A stretch of 64,000 nucleotides of DNA from Ruminococcaceae bacterium BL-4. Its GTDB lineage: Bacteria > Bacillota > Clostridia > Oscillospirales > Acutalibacteraceae. Positions within the stretch are counted from its first letter, which is position 1. Every line of letters begins with the position of its first letter. The notes below the pieces were generated by a model. The model was not told where the DNA came from. It was given only the letters and a program-made list of their open reading frames with translations, and did not search any database. The translations under genes were made by a program, and so were the position numbers. Shown piece by piece: positions 45,764 through 54,403 of this stretch. The stretch is from positions 434,001 through 498,000 of the forward strand of contig LR778134.1 in NCBI GenBank assembly GCA_902809935.1, written 5' to 3'.

Positions 45764-45823
45764 AAAGTCAATTTAAAAGATTCTTTACCTATCTGGAAGC
45801 GAAAAAACGGAAGGAGAAACACC

Positions 45824-47020
45824 ATGAACTATCTGAACAAAAAAACAGTTGAGGACATTGATGTAACCGGAAAAAGAGTTCTTGTCCGCTGCGATTTCAA
45901 CGTCCCCTTCGATGATCAGGGAAACATTACCGATACCAAACGCATTGATGGTGCAATGAAAACGATCCTTTACCTTGTGGGTCACAAGGCAAAAGTAATT
46001 CTCTGCTCTCACCTCGGGCGTCCAAAGGGAGAATTCAATCCAAAGTATTCCCTTAAACCCGTCGCAAAATGCCTCTCGGAAAAACTTGGTTTTTCTGTAA
46101 AAATGGCAGATGATGTCATTGGAGAAAGCGCTCGTTCGATTGCCGCTTCTTTAAAAGACGGCGAAGTGGAACTGCTCGAAAATGTTCGCTTCCATAAGGG
46201 AGAAGAAAAAAATGATCCTGCTTTTGCAAAAGAGTTGGCTTCTTTAGCAGATATTTATGTAAACGACGCTTTTGGAACTGCACACCGTGCTCATGCTTCT
46301 ACAGCAGGCGTTGCCGATTATCTTCCGGCTGTCTGCGGCTTTTTGATTCAAAAGGAAATCACCATTATGGGCAAAGCGCTTTCTGATCCCAAACGTCCTT
46401 TTGTTGCAATTTTGGGAGGAGCGAAAGTATCGGATAAAATTTCCGTTATCACAAACCTGCTCACAAAGGTCGATACTTTAATTATCGGCGGCGGTATGGC
46501 TTATACATTTCTGCGCGCAAAAGGTTACTCAGTCGGAACTTCTCTCTGCGAAGAAGATAAAGTCGATCTTGCAAAAGAGATTATGGCTTCTGCTGAAAAA
46601 AAGGGCGTCAAACTTCTGCTCCCTGTAGACAACAAGATCGGGCATGAATTTAAACCGGACACCGAAACAAAGATTGTTGATTCTGATCAGATTCCAGAGG
46701 GCTGGATGGGTCTCGATATCGGCCCCAAAACGCAACAGCTTTTTGCCTCCGCCATCAGCGGAACCGGAACCGTTGTCTGGAACGGTCCTATGGGACTTTC
46801 CGAATGGAAAAACTTTGAATCCGGCACAGTGGCGATTGCTCAGGCAGTCGCTGACAGCGGTGCAATTTCCATTATCGGCGGCGGCGATTCTGCTGCGGCA
46901 GTCGAGAAATTCGGCTTTGCAGATAAGATGACTCATATTTCCACAGGCGGTGGTGCTTCCCTTGAATTCCTTGAGGGGAAGATTTTGCCGGGAATTGCCT
47001 GCCTAAACGATAAAGACTAA
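45824..47020 (+). CDS. pgk: Phosphoglycerate kinase
   Basis: Protein of 398 residues. [39 protein letters not shown], the hinge, then NGPMGLSEW and the nucleotide loop [13 protein letters not shown]. Makes ATP and 3-phosphoglycerate from 1,3-bisphosphoglycerate, next step after GAPDH. Start at 45824 has AAGGAG upstream; an open frame continues to 45731 but overlaps the promoter. First gene of the operon, 23 bases before tpiA. Confidence 0.97.
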   Translation: MNYLNKKTVEDIDVTGKRVLVRCDFNVPFDDQGNITDTKRIDGAMKTILYLVGHKAKVILCSHLGRPKGEFNPKYSLKPVAKCLSEKLGFSVKMADDVIGESARSIAASLKDGEVELLENVRFHKGEEKNDPAFAKELASLADIYVNDAFGTAHRAHASTAGVADYLPAVCGFLIQKEITIMGKALSDPKRPFVAILGGAKVSDKISVITNLLTKVDTLIIGGGMAYTFLRAKGYSVGTSLCEEDKVDLAKEIMASAEKKGVKLLLPVDNKIGHEFKPDTETKIVDSDQIPEGWMGLDIGPKTQQLFASAISGTGTVVWNGPMGLSEWKNFESGTVAIAQAVADSGAISIIGGGDSAAAVEKFGFADKMTHISTGGGASLEFLEGKILPGIACLNDKD

Positions 47021-47043
47021 CCACATAAAAAGGAGATTTTTCC

Positions 47044-47814
47044 ATGAAAAAATCGTGCCGCCGGGCAATAATTGCCGGCAACTGGAAAATGAATAAAACA
47101 CCGAAAGAAGCAGAAGAACTGATCCGCGGGATTCTGCCGCTTGTAAAAAGTGCAGACTGCGAAGTCATCTGCTGTGTCCCTTATGTTGATCTTCCTGTAG
47201 CATTGGAGCTTACTCATGGAACCAATGTAAAAGTTGGTGCTGAAAACTGCCATTGGGAAAAGAGCGGTGCCTATACCGGTGAAATTTCCGCCGATATGCT
47301 TGCTTCTATGGAAGTTCCCTATGTGATTATCGGCCACAGTGAACGCCGAACCTATTTTGGTGAAACTGATGTAACCGTTAACAAACGGATCCGTGCTGCA
47401 CTGGACGCCGGTCTTTCCGTCATCGTCTGTGTTGGAGAATCTTTAGAGCAACGGGAACAAGGAATCACTTCAGAACTGGTTTCTATGCAGACAAAAATCG
47501 CTTTAAATGGTGTTTCCGAAAACGAAATGAAGCGAATGATTATCGCTTATGAGCCTCTTTGGGCCATCGGCACCGGGAAAACCGCAACTTCAGAGCAGGC
47601 CAATGAAGTCTGTTCGGTCATTCGCAATACGCTGAAATCTCTTTATGGTGAAAGAATAAGCGAAGGAACCACCATTCAGTACGGCGGTTCCATGAAGGCA
47701 AAAAATGCTGCGGAACTTTTGGCTCAGCCTGATGTGGACGGCGGTCTCATCGGCGGTGCATCTTTAAAGCCGGATGATTTTGCTGCAATTGTAGATGCTG
47801 CTTCAAAAGGCTAA
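47044..47814 (+). CDS. tpiA: Triose-phosphate isomerase
   Basis: Protein of 256 residues. N-terminal AGNWKMNKT with the active-site lysine, GHSERR with the catalytic histidine, AYEPLWAIGTGK with the catalytic glutamate, and the phosphate-gripping GGSMKAKNA and GGLIGGASL. Interconverts DHAP and glyceraldehyde-3-phosphate. AAGGAG before the ATG; second gene of the glycolytic operon. Confidence 0.97.
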   Translation: MKKSCRRAIIAGNWKMNKTPKEAEELIRGILPLVKSADCEVICCVPYVDLPVALELTHGTNVKVGAENCHWEKSGAYTGEISADMLASMEVPYVIIGHSERRTYFGETDVTVNKRIRAALDAGLSVIVCVGESLEQREQGITSELVSMQTKIALNGVSENEMKRMIIAYEPLWAIGTGKTATSEQANEVCSVIRNTLKSLYGERISEGTTIQYGGSMKAKNAAELLAQPDVDGGLIGGASLKPDDFAAIVDAASKG

Positions 47815-47834
47815 TTATAACTATTAAATTTTTG

Positions 47835-47866
47835 GCGCGGATCGGGCGTTTTGGCCTTGTCCGCGC
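47835..47866 (+). other. Hairpin between tpiA and gpmI
   Basis: GCGCGGA / TCCGCGC stem with an 18-base loop and no T-tract. It may protect or process the polycistronic mRNA rather than terminate it. Confidence 0.55.
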
Positions 47867-47913
47867 TCTGTATATCAAAGCAAAAAGGATTCTTTTAAAG
47901 GAGGAACTATTTT

Positions 47914-49428
47914 ATGGCGAAAAAGCCTTTAATTCTAATGATATTGGACGGTTTCGGAATTGCACCTCCCAATGGAAATGCCATTGCCGCTGCCAATAAA
48001 CCGAATCTTGACCGTCTCTTTTCAGAAAACCCGATCACGCAGATCGGTGCTTCCGGATTAAACGTGGGACTGCCGGATGGTCAGATGGGCAACAGTGAAG
48101 TCGGTCATACCAATATTGGCGCCGGCCGCATCGTCTATCAGGAGCTGACCCGCATTACAAAGTCGATTCAAGAAGGTGATTTCTTCCAAAATCCGGCTCT
48201 CCTCTCTGCCATGGAAAACGCAAAGCTAGAAGGAAAAGCTCTTCATCTAGTCGGTCTGCTCTCAAGCGGTGGTGTTCACAGTCATATTGAGCATCTCTAT
48301 GCGCTTGTAGAAATGGCAAAACGCATGAATGTAAAGAATGTTTATATCCATGCACTGCTGGACGGCCGCGATGTTCCCCCAGCCTCAGGCAAAAGTTTTA
48401 TAGCTGCCTGCAATCAGAAACTCGCACAGATCGGTGTCGGCAAAATTGCAACTGTGATGGGCCGCTATTATGCGATGGACCGCGATAACCGCTGGGAGCG
48501 GGTGGAAAAAGCTTATGCCGCCATGGTCTATGGAGAAGGCAACTTTGCTGATTCTGCCGAAGAAGCAGTAGAAAAATCTTATCAGGAAAAGGTGACCGAC
48601 GAATTCGTGATTCCCGCGGTCATTGACAAGAGAGGCTGTATAAAATCCGGCGATTCCGTAATCTTCTTTAACTTTCGCCCTGACCGTGCCCGCGAAATTA
48701 CGCGCACCTTTGTTGACCCTGATTTTTCCGAATTTGCCCGCAAAAATGGATTCTTTCCGCTTACTTACGTCTGCATGACGCAGTATGATGCTACCATGCC
48801 CAACGTGTTGGTCGCATTTAAACCAGAAAGCCTTAAAAATACAATGGGAGAATACCTCTCAAAAAACGGGATGACACAACTTCGGATTGCAGAAACCGAA
48901 AAATATGCGCACGTTACATTTTTCTTTAACGGTGGCGTAGAAAAACAATATCCCGGCGAAGACCGCATCCTCGTGAAATCACCGAAAGTCGCTACCTATG
49001 ATTTACAGCCCGAAATGAGTGCGTATGAAGTCACAGACAAGCTGGTGAATGCCATCCATTCCGGAAAATACGATGTCATCATTTTAAATTACGCCAACTG
49101 CGACATGGTTGGGCATACCGGCGTTTTTGCAGCCGCAAAAGCTGCTGTAGAAGCAGTCGATCAATGCGTTGGAAAAGTAATCAGTGCCATTTCCGATATG
49201 CATGGCGTTGCCCTTATCACCGCAGACCACGGTAATGCTGATAAGATGGTAGACGAAAGCGGGACCCCCTTTACAGCACATACCACTAATCCGGTTCCGT
49301 TTTGTGTCATTGGATATGCCTGCAAACTGCGAAACGGCGGCCGTCTTGCAGATATTGCTCCGACAATGCTCAAAATTTTGGGTCTGCCGCAGCCTCCCGA
49401 AATGACAGGAAAAAGTTTGATCGTCTAA
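47914..49428 (+). CDS. gpmI: 2,3-bisphosphoglycerate-independent phosphoglycerate mutase
   Basis: Protein of 504 residues of the alkaline-phosphatase superfamily, Mn-dependent. [12 protein letters not shown] begins the metal site, the phospho-serine lies in [17 protein letters not shown], and the C-terminal metal ligands lie in [12 protein letters not shown] and [10 protein letters not shown]. Converts 3- to 2-phosphoglycerate. AAAGGAGG before the ATG. Last gene of the operon, ended by a strong terminator. Confidence 0.97.
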   Translation: MAKKPLILMILDGFGIAPPNGNAIAAANKPNLDRLFSENPITQIGASGLNVGLPDGQMGNSEVGHTNIGAGRIVYQELTRITKSIQEGDFFQNPALLSAMENAKLEGKALHLVGLLSSGGVHSHIEHLYALVEMAKRMNVKNVYIHALLDGRDVPPASGKSFIAACNQKLAQIGVGKIATVMGRYYAMDRDNRWERVEKAYAAMVYGEGNFADSAEEAVEKSYQEKVTDEFVIPAVIDKRGCIKSGDSVIFFNFRPDRAREITRTFVDPDFSEFARKNGFFPLTYVCMTQYDATMPNVLVAFKPESLKNTMGEYLSKNGMTQLRIAETEKYAHVTFFFNGGVEKQYPGEDRILVKSPKVATYDLQPEMSAYEVTDKLVNAIHSGKYDVIILNYANCDMVGHTGVFAAAKAAVEAVDQCVGKVISAISDMHGVALITADHGNADKMVDESGTPFTAHTTNPVPFCVIGYACKLRNGGRLADIAPTMLKILGLPQPPEMTGKSLIV

Positions 49429-49440
49429 AATGCAATTCTT

Positions 49441-49482
49441 AAAAAAGGACCGTACAGGCTCAAACTTGTACGGTCCTTTTTT
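49441..49482 (+). terminator. Terminator of the glycolytic operon
   Basis: AAAGGACCGTACA / TGTACGGTCCTTT stem flanked by A and T runs, immediately after gpmI. Confidence 0.93.
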
Positions 49483-49506
49483 ATTGCTTTTTTAAAATAT
49501 TTTAAT

Positions 49507-49535
49507 TTGACATTTTACTTAAAATCGCCTATTCT
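49507..49535 (+). promoter_or_regulatory. Promoter of the YhfC-like gene
   Basis: TTGACA (49507-49512, perfect -35), 17-base spacer, TATTCT (49530-49535). Confidence 0.72.
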
Positions 49536-49586
49536 TTATTTGTTATGATTTTTTCGGGGGAGTCTTTCCCAAAAGGAGTTTAAAAC

Positions 49587-50480
49587 ATGATTCCAAACAT
49601 AAACATTGCCGGCATGGGATTTATTGTACTGGCCACTGTGGTGTTGCCATTCGGACTTTATTTTTATTTTCATGCACGATTTCAAAATTTCCGGGTCTAT
49701 CCGGTTCTTTTTGGATTTGCAGCATATTTGATTTTCGGATACGCCATTGAAGATGGGATGGGACAGCAACTGCTGCCTCTTCTAAACGCATCTCCAATTA
49801 TCAACCCAACACTTTACGTTGTAATGATTTTGCTGATGGCTGGCTTGATTGAAGGCTCCGGTATGCTAACCTTTGCTTTTCTGCTGCGTTGGAAAATCTG
49901 CCGAGACAAAACCCTCGCTTCTGAAATGGGCGTCGGAATTGGCTTTGGAATCGGCTTTGGTGGATTAAAGTCAGCATTGGAGTTTGGACTTTATCAGATT
50001 TCAACCCTTCGTGTTGCGGCCGCAGTGAACGGTCAGGGCATCGACACTTTTCTTCAGAATTTTACAGATGATCAAAAGATTCTTGCTCAAAAACAAATTC
50101 AAGCGATTGCCGATATCCATTCTTATTTATATTTCATTACCGGTATAGAACAAATTTTAATGATTTTTCTTCAGATTGCGCTTGCAGTATTAGTATGGAT
50201 GGTTATTACACATCGTTTGAAATGGTACTTTTTCCCGATTGCCATTATACTGCATATGCTTGCTTTAGTTCCCACCGTACTTTCTTCAATCAATGCTCTG
50301 GATTTGATTGTAGCAGAGGTCTTATTTGCAATCATTGTAATTGCAGTTGTTTTTCTTACCTATTCGCTTTATAAAAAATACTGGGATTCTGTTCCGCCGA
50401 TTATGAAACAAGCACAAACCTCTCGAAAAAGACAAGCTCTTTCCAGTTCTAAAAAGACCGATTCTCCAACAGAAAAATAA
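49587..50480 (+). CDS. YhfC-like multi-pass membrane protein
   Basis: Protein of 297 residues with about eight membrane segments and a polar, basic tail (about 270-297). The order of segments and motifs such as MAGLIEGSGML and GIGFGIGFGGLKSAL matches the YhfC family, which is grouped with intramembrane CPBP-type proteases, but here the usual 'GGIE' acidic residue reads GGLK. Enzyme activity is therefore doubtful. Ribosome site AAAAGGAG. Monocistronic between two terminators. Confidence 0.62.
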   Translation: MIPNINIAGMGFIVLATVVLPFGLYFYFHARFQNFRVYPVLFGFAAYLIFGYAIEDGMGQQLLPLLNASPIINPTLYVVMILLMAGLIEGSGMLTFAFLLRWKICRDKTLASEMGVGIGFGIGFGGLKSALEFGLYQISTLRVAAAVNGQGIDTFLQNFTDDQKILAQKQIQAIADIHSYLYFITGIEQILMIFLQIALAVLVWMVITHRLKWYFFPIAIILHMLALVPTVLSSINALDLIVAEVLFAIIVIAVVFLTYSLYKKYWDSVPPIMKQAQTSRKRQALSSSKKTDSPTEK

Positions 50481-50491
50481 ACTTGATCATA

Positions 50492-50534
50492 AAAAATCCC
50501 CGACAGAGTTTTTTCCTGTCGGGGATTTTTTTAT
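50492..50534. terminator. Bidirectional terminator
   Basis: AAAAATCCCCGACAG / CTGTCGGGGATTTTT stem, between the converging YhfC-like and superoxide reductase genes; it reaches the stop codon of the latter. Confidence 0.93.
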
Positions 50535-50917
50535 AATTCTTTTCTCCAAAGTCCATGCAAATTGCAAAAACAATCTGCACCGGTTACTTTTTCTCCTTTT
50601 GAAAGGCAAAATTCTGCTTCCGGCTTATCTCCCGGAGAAAGCCAATAAAGTTTTCCTCCATGATTCGTTTCAAGAAAAATCCACTCAATATAATGCGCGT
50701 CCACCATTGGATGATCCTGCACACTGATATGCACTTTGGCCGTATTTCCAGTGACAGTAATAACCGGCAAATGCCTTTCGGCACTTCCCTTTGCGTTGGA
50801 TGGGGCTTCTTCCAAAGCGTTTTCGCATTCATTCTGAACTGAGCCTGGATGCATTTGCAGATAAACCAAATTGCTTTTGCCTTTACATTGATAAAATTTA
50901 ATTTTCGATGAATTCAT
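50531..50917 (-). CDS. Superoxide reductase (desulfoferrodoxin-like)
   Basis: Protein of 128 residues. The C-terminal superoxide reductase domain keeps the Fe(His)4Cys ligands: RHLPVI, HPM, HYIEW and CNLHGLW. It reduces superoxide to peroxide, a typical anaerobe defence. The N-terminal 40 residues correspond to the desulforedoxin region but keep only isolated cysteines (FYQCKGKSN, NECEN), so the second iron centre is probably absent. Start at 50917 with AAGGAGG upstream. Downstream of rsmE and an SDR gene. Confidence 0.88.
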   Translation of the reverse strand: MNSSKIKFYQCKGKSNLVYLQMHPGSVQNECENALEEAPSNAKGSAERHLPVITVTGNTAKVHISVQDHPMVDAHYIEWIFLETNHGGKLYWLSPGDKPEAEFCLSKGEKVTGADCFCNLHGLWRKEL

Positions 50918-50995
50918 ATTTCTAAACCTCCTTCTAAAACAATCTATGCTGCTCCCCATGATTGTTCCAAAGGGAATGCGTTGTGCCCTTCGAAT

Positions 50996-51700
50996 TTAGA
51001 TTATAAATCCACCGTTCACTCCCAAAATCTGACCTGTAATAAAAGAAGAAGCCTCACCTGCCAAAAAAGCAACTGCCTGCGCAATTTCTTCCGGCATTCC
51101 CAGACGTTCCAGCGGTGTCTCCTCCGCGAGTTCCCGAAGCGTTTCAGCACTATGCTGTTGGTTCATCTCCGTAAGGATAACGCCTGGAGCGATTGCATTT
51201 ACCCTGATATGGCTGGGTCCAAGTTCCTTTGCCAACGCCTTTGTCAAACCAATCACGGCTGCTTTCGCCGCAGAATAATGTACCTCACAGGAAGCACCTA
51301 CTTGTCCCCACATAGATGAAATATTGATAATACTCCCTGCTTTTTCATGAATCATATAAGGCAGCGCACATTGGCAGCAATGAAATACACCATCTACATC
51401 GACGGCAAACATTTGCCTCCAATCTTCCTCGGTCAAGTCCGTAAAAAGTTTTTGCTGTGCAATTCCTGCATTATTCACCAAAACATCGACGCTGCCTGCC
51501 CTCTGGAACATTTTTATCACCTGTGCACGATCGGACACATCTGCTTCAATTGCAATTCCATCAATTTCTTTCGCCAATTTCAATGCTTGTTCCTTACTGT
51601 GTTGATAGTTGATTGCTACTCGAAATCCTTTTTTTGCCAACACCCGACAGCACGCCGCACCGATTCCGCGGCTGCCGCCCGTTACCAATGCCGTTTTCAT
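50996..51700 (-). CDS. Short-chain dehydrogenase/reductase (FabG-like)
   Basis: Protein of 234 residues. NAD(P)-binding TGGSRGIGAA, NNAG, catalytic Ser in INISSMWG and YSAAK as the Tyr/Lys pair, ending GQILGVNGGF. The sequence resembles 3-oxoacyl-ACP reductase, but the location next to rsmE rather than other fatty-acid genes leaves the substrate open. GAGGTG ribosome site overlaps the end of rsmE (11-base gap). Confidence 0.88.
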   Translation of the reverse strand: MKTALVTGGSRGIGAACCRVLAKKGFRVAINYQHSKEQALKLAKEIDGIAIEADVSDRAQVIKMFQRAGSVDVLVNNAGIAQQKLFTDLTEEDWRQMFAVDVDGVFHCCQCALPYMIHEKAGSIINISSMWGQVGASCEVHYSAAKAAVIGLTKALAKELGPSHIRVNAIAPGVILTEMNQQHSAETLRELAEETPLERLGMPEEIAQAVAFLAGEASSFITGQILGVNGGFII

Positions 51701-51711
51701 ATTTTTTCACC

Positions 51712-52428
51712 TCATAAATTATCTGTTGCCATCATAATTGCTGTCAGTGCCGCAAGCGGTGCTGTTTCTGTACGGAGAATGCGTGGACCAAGGGTCGCTG
51801 GAACACCTCCGCATTCTGTCACCATTTGGACTTCCTCTTGTGAAAATCCGCCTTCCGGCCCAATAAAAATTGTCACTCTCTGATCTTGCGGACTTAAAAA
51901 CGTTCGAATTTTTTCTCCTCCGCCTTCATAAAAAAGGACTTTCTTTCCTTCTGCATTTTGAACCGCTTCTTTAAACGAAACAATCGGTTTCACTTTTGGA
52001 ATGATTCCTCGTCCGCTCTGCTTTGCAGCTTCCAAAGCAATTTTCTGCCACCGTGCAGTTTTCTTTTCCGCTGCTTTTCGATCCGGCCTCGATACACATC
52101 TGGAAGTTTCCATCGGCTGAATTTGACTCACCCCAAGTTCCACCGATTTTTGTATAATCCAATCCATCTTATCATTTTTCGGCAGTCCCTGACAAAGGGT
52201 CACTTTTACAGTCGGTTCTGCAAAGCTTTTTTGAATTTCCATAATTTTGACTCGCACAAAGTCTGAGCTCATCTGAGCAATTTCTCCTAGGTAATCATTT
52301 CCTAAGCAATCACACAGCGTGATTTTTTCTCCCACGGTCATGCGCAGGCTCTTTGTAATATGCTTTGCATCTTCTCCCTTTATAATCGCTCCATCATCAG
52401 GAATTGTATCAATGAAAAAACGTGGCAT
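51712..52428 (-). CDS. rsmE: 16S rRNA (uracil-1498-N3)-methyltransferase RsmE
   Basis: Protein of 238 residues, SPOUT fold with N-terminal PUA-like domain (PRFFIDT, HITKSLRM) and knot motifs QGLPKNDKMDWIIQKSVELGV, FIGPEGGFSQEEV and LGPRILRTETAPLAAL. Modifies U1498 in the ribosomal decoding region. AGGAG upstream of the ATG. First gene of a three-gene operon with SDR and superoxide reductase. Confidence 0.95.
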   Translation of the reverse strand: MPRFFIDTIPDDGAIIKGEDAKHITKSLRMTVGEKITLCDCLGNDYLGEIAQMSSDFVRVKIMEIQKSFAEPTVKVTLCQGLPKNDKMDWIIQKSVELGVSQIQPMETSRCVSRPDRKAAEKKTARWQKIALEAAKQSGRGIIPKVKPIVSFKEAVQNAEGKKVLFYEGGGEKIRTFLSPQDQRVTIFIGPEGGFSQEEVQMVTECGGVPATLGPRILRTETAPLAALTAIMMATDNL

Positions 52429-52520
52429 TTTATCTCTCTCCTGTCGCTTTTGTTCTAAAGTAATTATAACATGGAGCCATTTTGATTGCTATGGAGATTT
52501 CTATTTTTGACTTCGTAAAC

Positions 52521-52553
52521 AAAAAAACGATGCTGTAAAAACAGCATCGTTTT
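52521..52553 (-). terminator. Terminator of the NCS2 permease gene
   Basis: AAACGATGCTGT / ACAGCATCGTTT stem with four-base loop, then T7 on the minus strand. Confidence 0.9.
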
Positions 52554-52580
52554 AAACTTTATCATTCCAAGAATTGCTTT

Positions 52581-53972
52581 TTATGCGATATGCATTGCCA
52601 GCGTAATAATACGCAGGACAAACAGGCCACCAACAACATACATAATAGGGGAAATATCTTTGATCTTGCCAGTGAAGATCTTGATGATAACCCAAGAAAG
52701 CATTCCAAACATAATACCATTCGCAATGGAATAAGTAAACGGCATCATGATAATTGCAAGGAATCCGCCAACTGCATCCGCAAGATCTCCGGAGAACTTC
52801 ATCTTCAGAACACTGCTCATCATCAGCAAACCGACAAAAATCAAAGCCGGCGCTGTTGCAAATCCCTGAATCGCAGTAAAGATCGGGTAGAGCGGAATCG
52901 CAATCAGGAACAAAACGCCGCTGGTCACTGCTGTCAAGCCGGTACGTCCGCCTTCAGCCACACCTGCAGAAGATTCTACAAAGCTAGTGACGGTAGAAGT
53001 ACCAAGGCATGCGCCCACAACAGTGCCGACTGCATCGGAGAGAAGTGCACGACCTGCTCTGGGCAGCTCTCCTTTTTCATTGAGCAAATTTCCTTTGGAA
53101 GCAACACCAACCAAAGTACCAACCGTATCAAACAAATCAACAAATAAAAACGCAAACACAATAATGATAAAATTCATCGTATTCTGTGCAACATAATTAA
53201 AGTCAAACTGCATAAAGGTCGGTGCAATCGACGGGAACGGTGTGTAATTCGCAAAAGACGGGATATTGGAATAAACTCCCGCTGCAGGATTGACCACATA
53301 CCAGCCGGAGAGCTCTGCAAAAATACCAAGCAACCAAGTTGCCAGAATTCCGAGCAGGATAGCAGCTTTCACATGATAATGAGTCAAAACGCCGATCAAA
53401 ATAACACCAATTAAAGCGAGAACAACTGTAGGAGAAGCAAAATCACCAAGTGCAACCAAAGTAGAAGAGGAAACTTTTCCATCAACAATAGAAGCATCCG
53501 AACGAATGATTCCTGCGCCTTTCAGGCCGATCATAGAAATAAAAAGGCCAATACCAGCAGTGATTCCATATTTCAGATTTTCCGGAATCCCATTTACAAT
53601 CTTTTCACGGAATTTGAAAAGGGAAAGAACAATAAAAATAATACCTTCTATCAGAACTGCAGTCAATGCGATTCTCCACGCACCGTTTCCCAATCCCATA
53701 CCAAGACACACGGAATAGGTAAAATAGGCATTCAGCCCCATGCCGGAAGCCAAAGCCACCGGATAGTTAGCGAAAAAGCCCATCACAAAAGTTGCAATTG
53801 CTGCAGACAGCGCTGTTGCAACGAATACCGCGTTCTGATCCATTCCTGTTACCCCCAACAAGCTGGGGTTTACCGCCAAAATATAAGCCATCGCAAGGAA
53901 GGTTGTCAGGCCGGCCAGGATTTCAGTTTTTACGTTGGTACCGTGCTCTTTTAGTTTGAAAATTTTTTCCAA
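52581..53972 (-). CDS. NCS2-family purine permease (AzgA/PbuG-like)
   Basis: Protein of 463 residues with about 12-14 membrane segments. GLTTFLAMAYILAVNPSLL at the N-terminus, FLFVDLFDTVGTLVG, and STVTSFVESSAGVAEGGRTGLTA (about 315-337) are hallmarks of the guanine/hypoxanthine/adenine branch of NCS2. Imports purine bases with protons. Start is TTG at 53972, with GAGGAG at a rather long distance (about 11-13 bases). No purine riboswitch could be found upstream. Confidence 0.9.
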   Translation of the reverse strand: MEKIFKLKEHGTNVKTEILAGLTTFLAMAYILAVNPSLLGVTGMDQNAVFVATALSAAIATFVMGFFANYPVALASGMGLNAYFTYSVCLGMGLGNGAWRIALTAVLIEGIIFIVLSLFKFREKIVNGIPENLKYGITAGIGLFISMIGLKGAGIIRSDASIVDGKVSSSTLVALGDFASPTVVLALIGVILIGVLTHYHVKAAILLGILATWLLGIFAELSGWYVVNPAAGVYSNIPSFANYTPFPSIAPTFMQFDFNYVAQNTMNFIIIVFAFLFVDLFDTVGTLVGVASKGNLLNEKGELPRAGRALLSDAVGTVVGACLGTSTVTSFVESSAGVAEGGRTGLTAVTSGVLFLIAIPLYPIFTAIQGFATAPALIFVGLLMMSSVLKMKFSGDLADAVGGFLAIIMMPFTYSIANGIMFGMLSWVIIKIFTGKIKDISPIMYVVGGLFVLRIITLAMHIA

Positions 53973-54352
53973 AAGTATTCACGCTCCTCTTTCACTCTCG
54001 ATCTTTTTTGCGGATTTTCCGCAAGAATTACAGATTTAAGTATACCTCATTTGATAAAAAATCAACAGATTATTCATAAATCGTTCATAATTACAGGAAA
54101 TCCCTCAAATTATGCATGCAATCTGGTAAAGATGAGCAAGAATTTTGCAAAATCATCTTCATATGTTCCATTGCACTGCTAATATCCCAGTAATTAAAAC
54201 AATTTTGAGGTGCAAGTTAATTAAAAAAATTTGAAACAACGCCGAACTTGCTCTATAAAAAATAAGATACCCCATTCATAACGTCCCATTCTAAAAGTCT
54301 ATTTTTCATAAAAAGAGCTTAAAAGCAGCAATCGTTTTTCTTTTTTCACAAT
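53973..54352. other. Intergenic region upstream of the purine permease
   Basis: No coding frame seen. Minus strand has TTGATT and TATACT (about 54041-54065) as a probable promoter, though with only 15 bases between. A short hairpin TTGCGG / CCGCAA (54008-54024) lies in the leader. The rest is AT-rich without recognisable elements. Confidence 0.45.
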
Positions 54353-54395
54353 AAAAAAACAGCTCCCTATCTAAAAGATAGAAAGCTGTTTTTTA
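54353..54395 (-). terminator. Terminator of pckG
   Basis: Stem AAAAAACAGCT / AGCTGTTTTTT with inner CTATCT / AGATAG, T-tract on the minus strand, nine bases after the stop codon. Confidence 0.92.
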
Positions 54396-54403
54396 TTATT
54401 TTT

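Noticed and set aside
53973-54352. Possible purine riboswitch before the NCS2 permease
   Set aside because: The conserved loop and junction bases of purine aptamers could not be found on the minus strand; only a short 6-base-pair hairpin is present.
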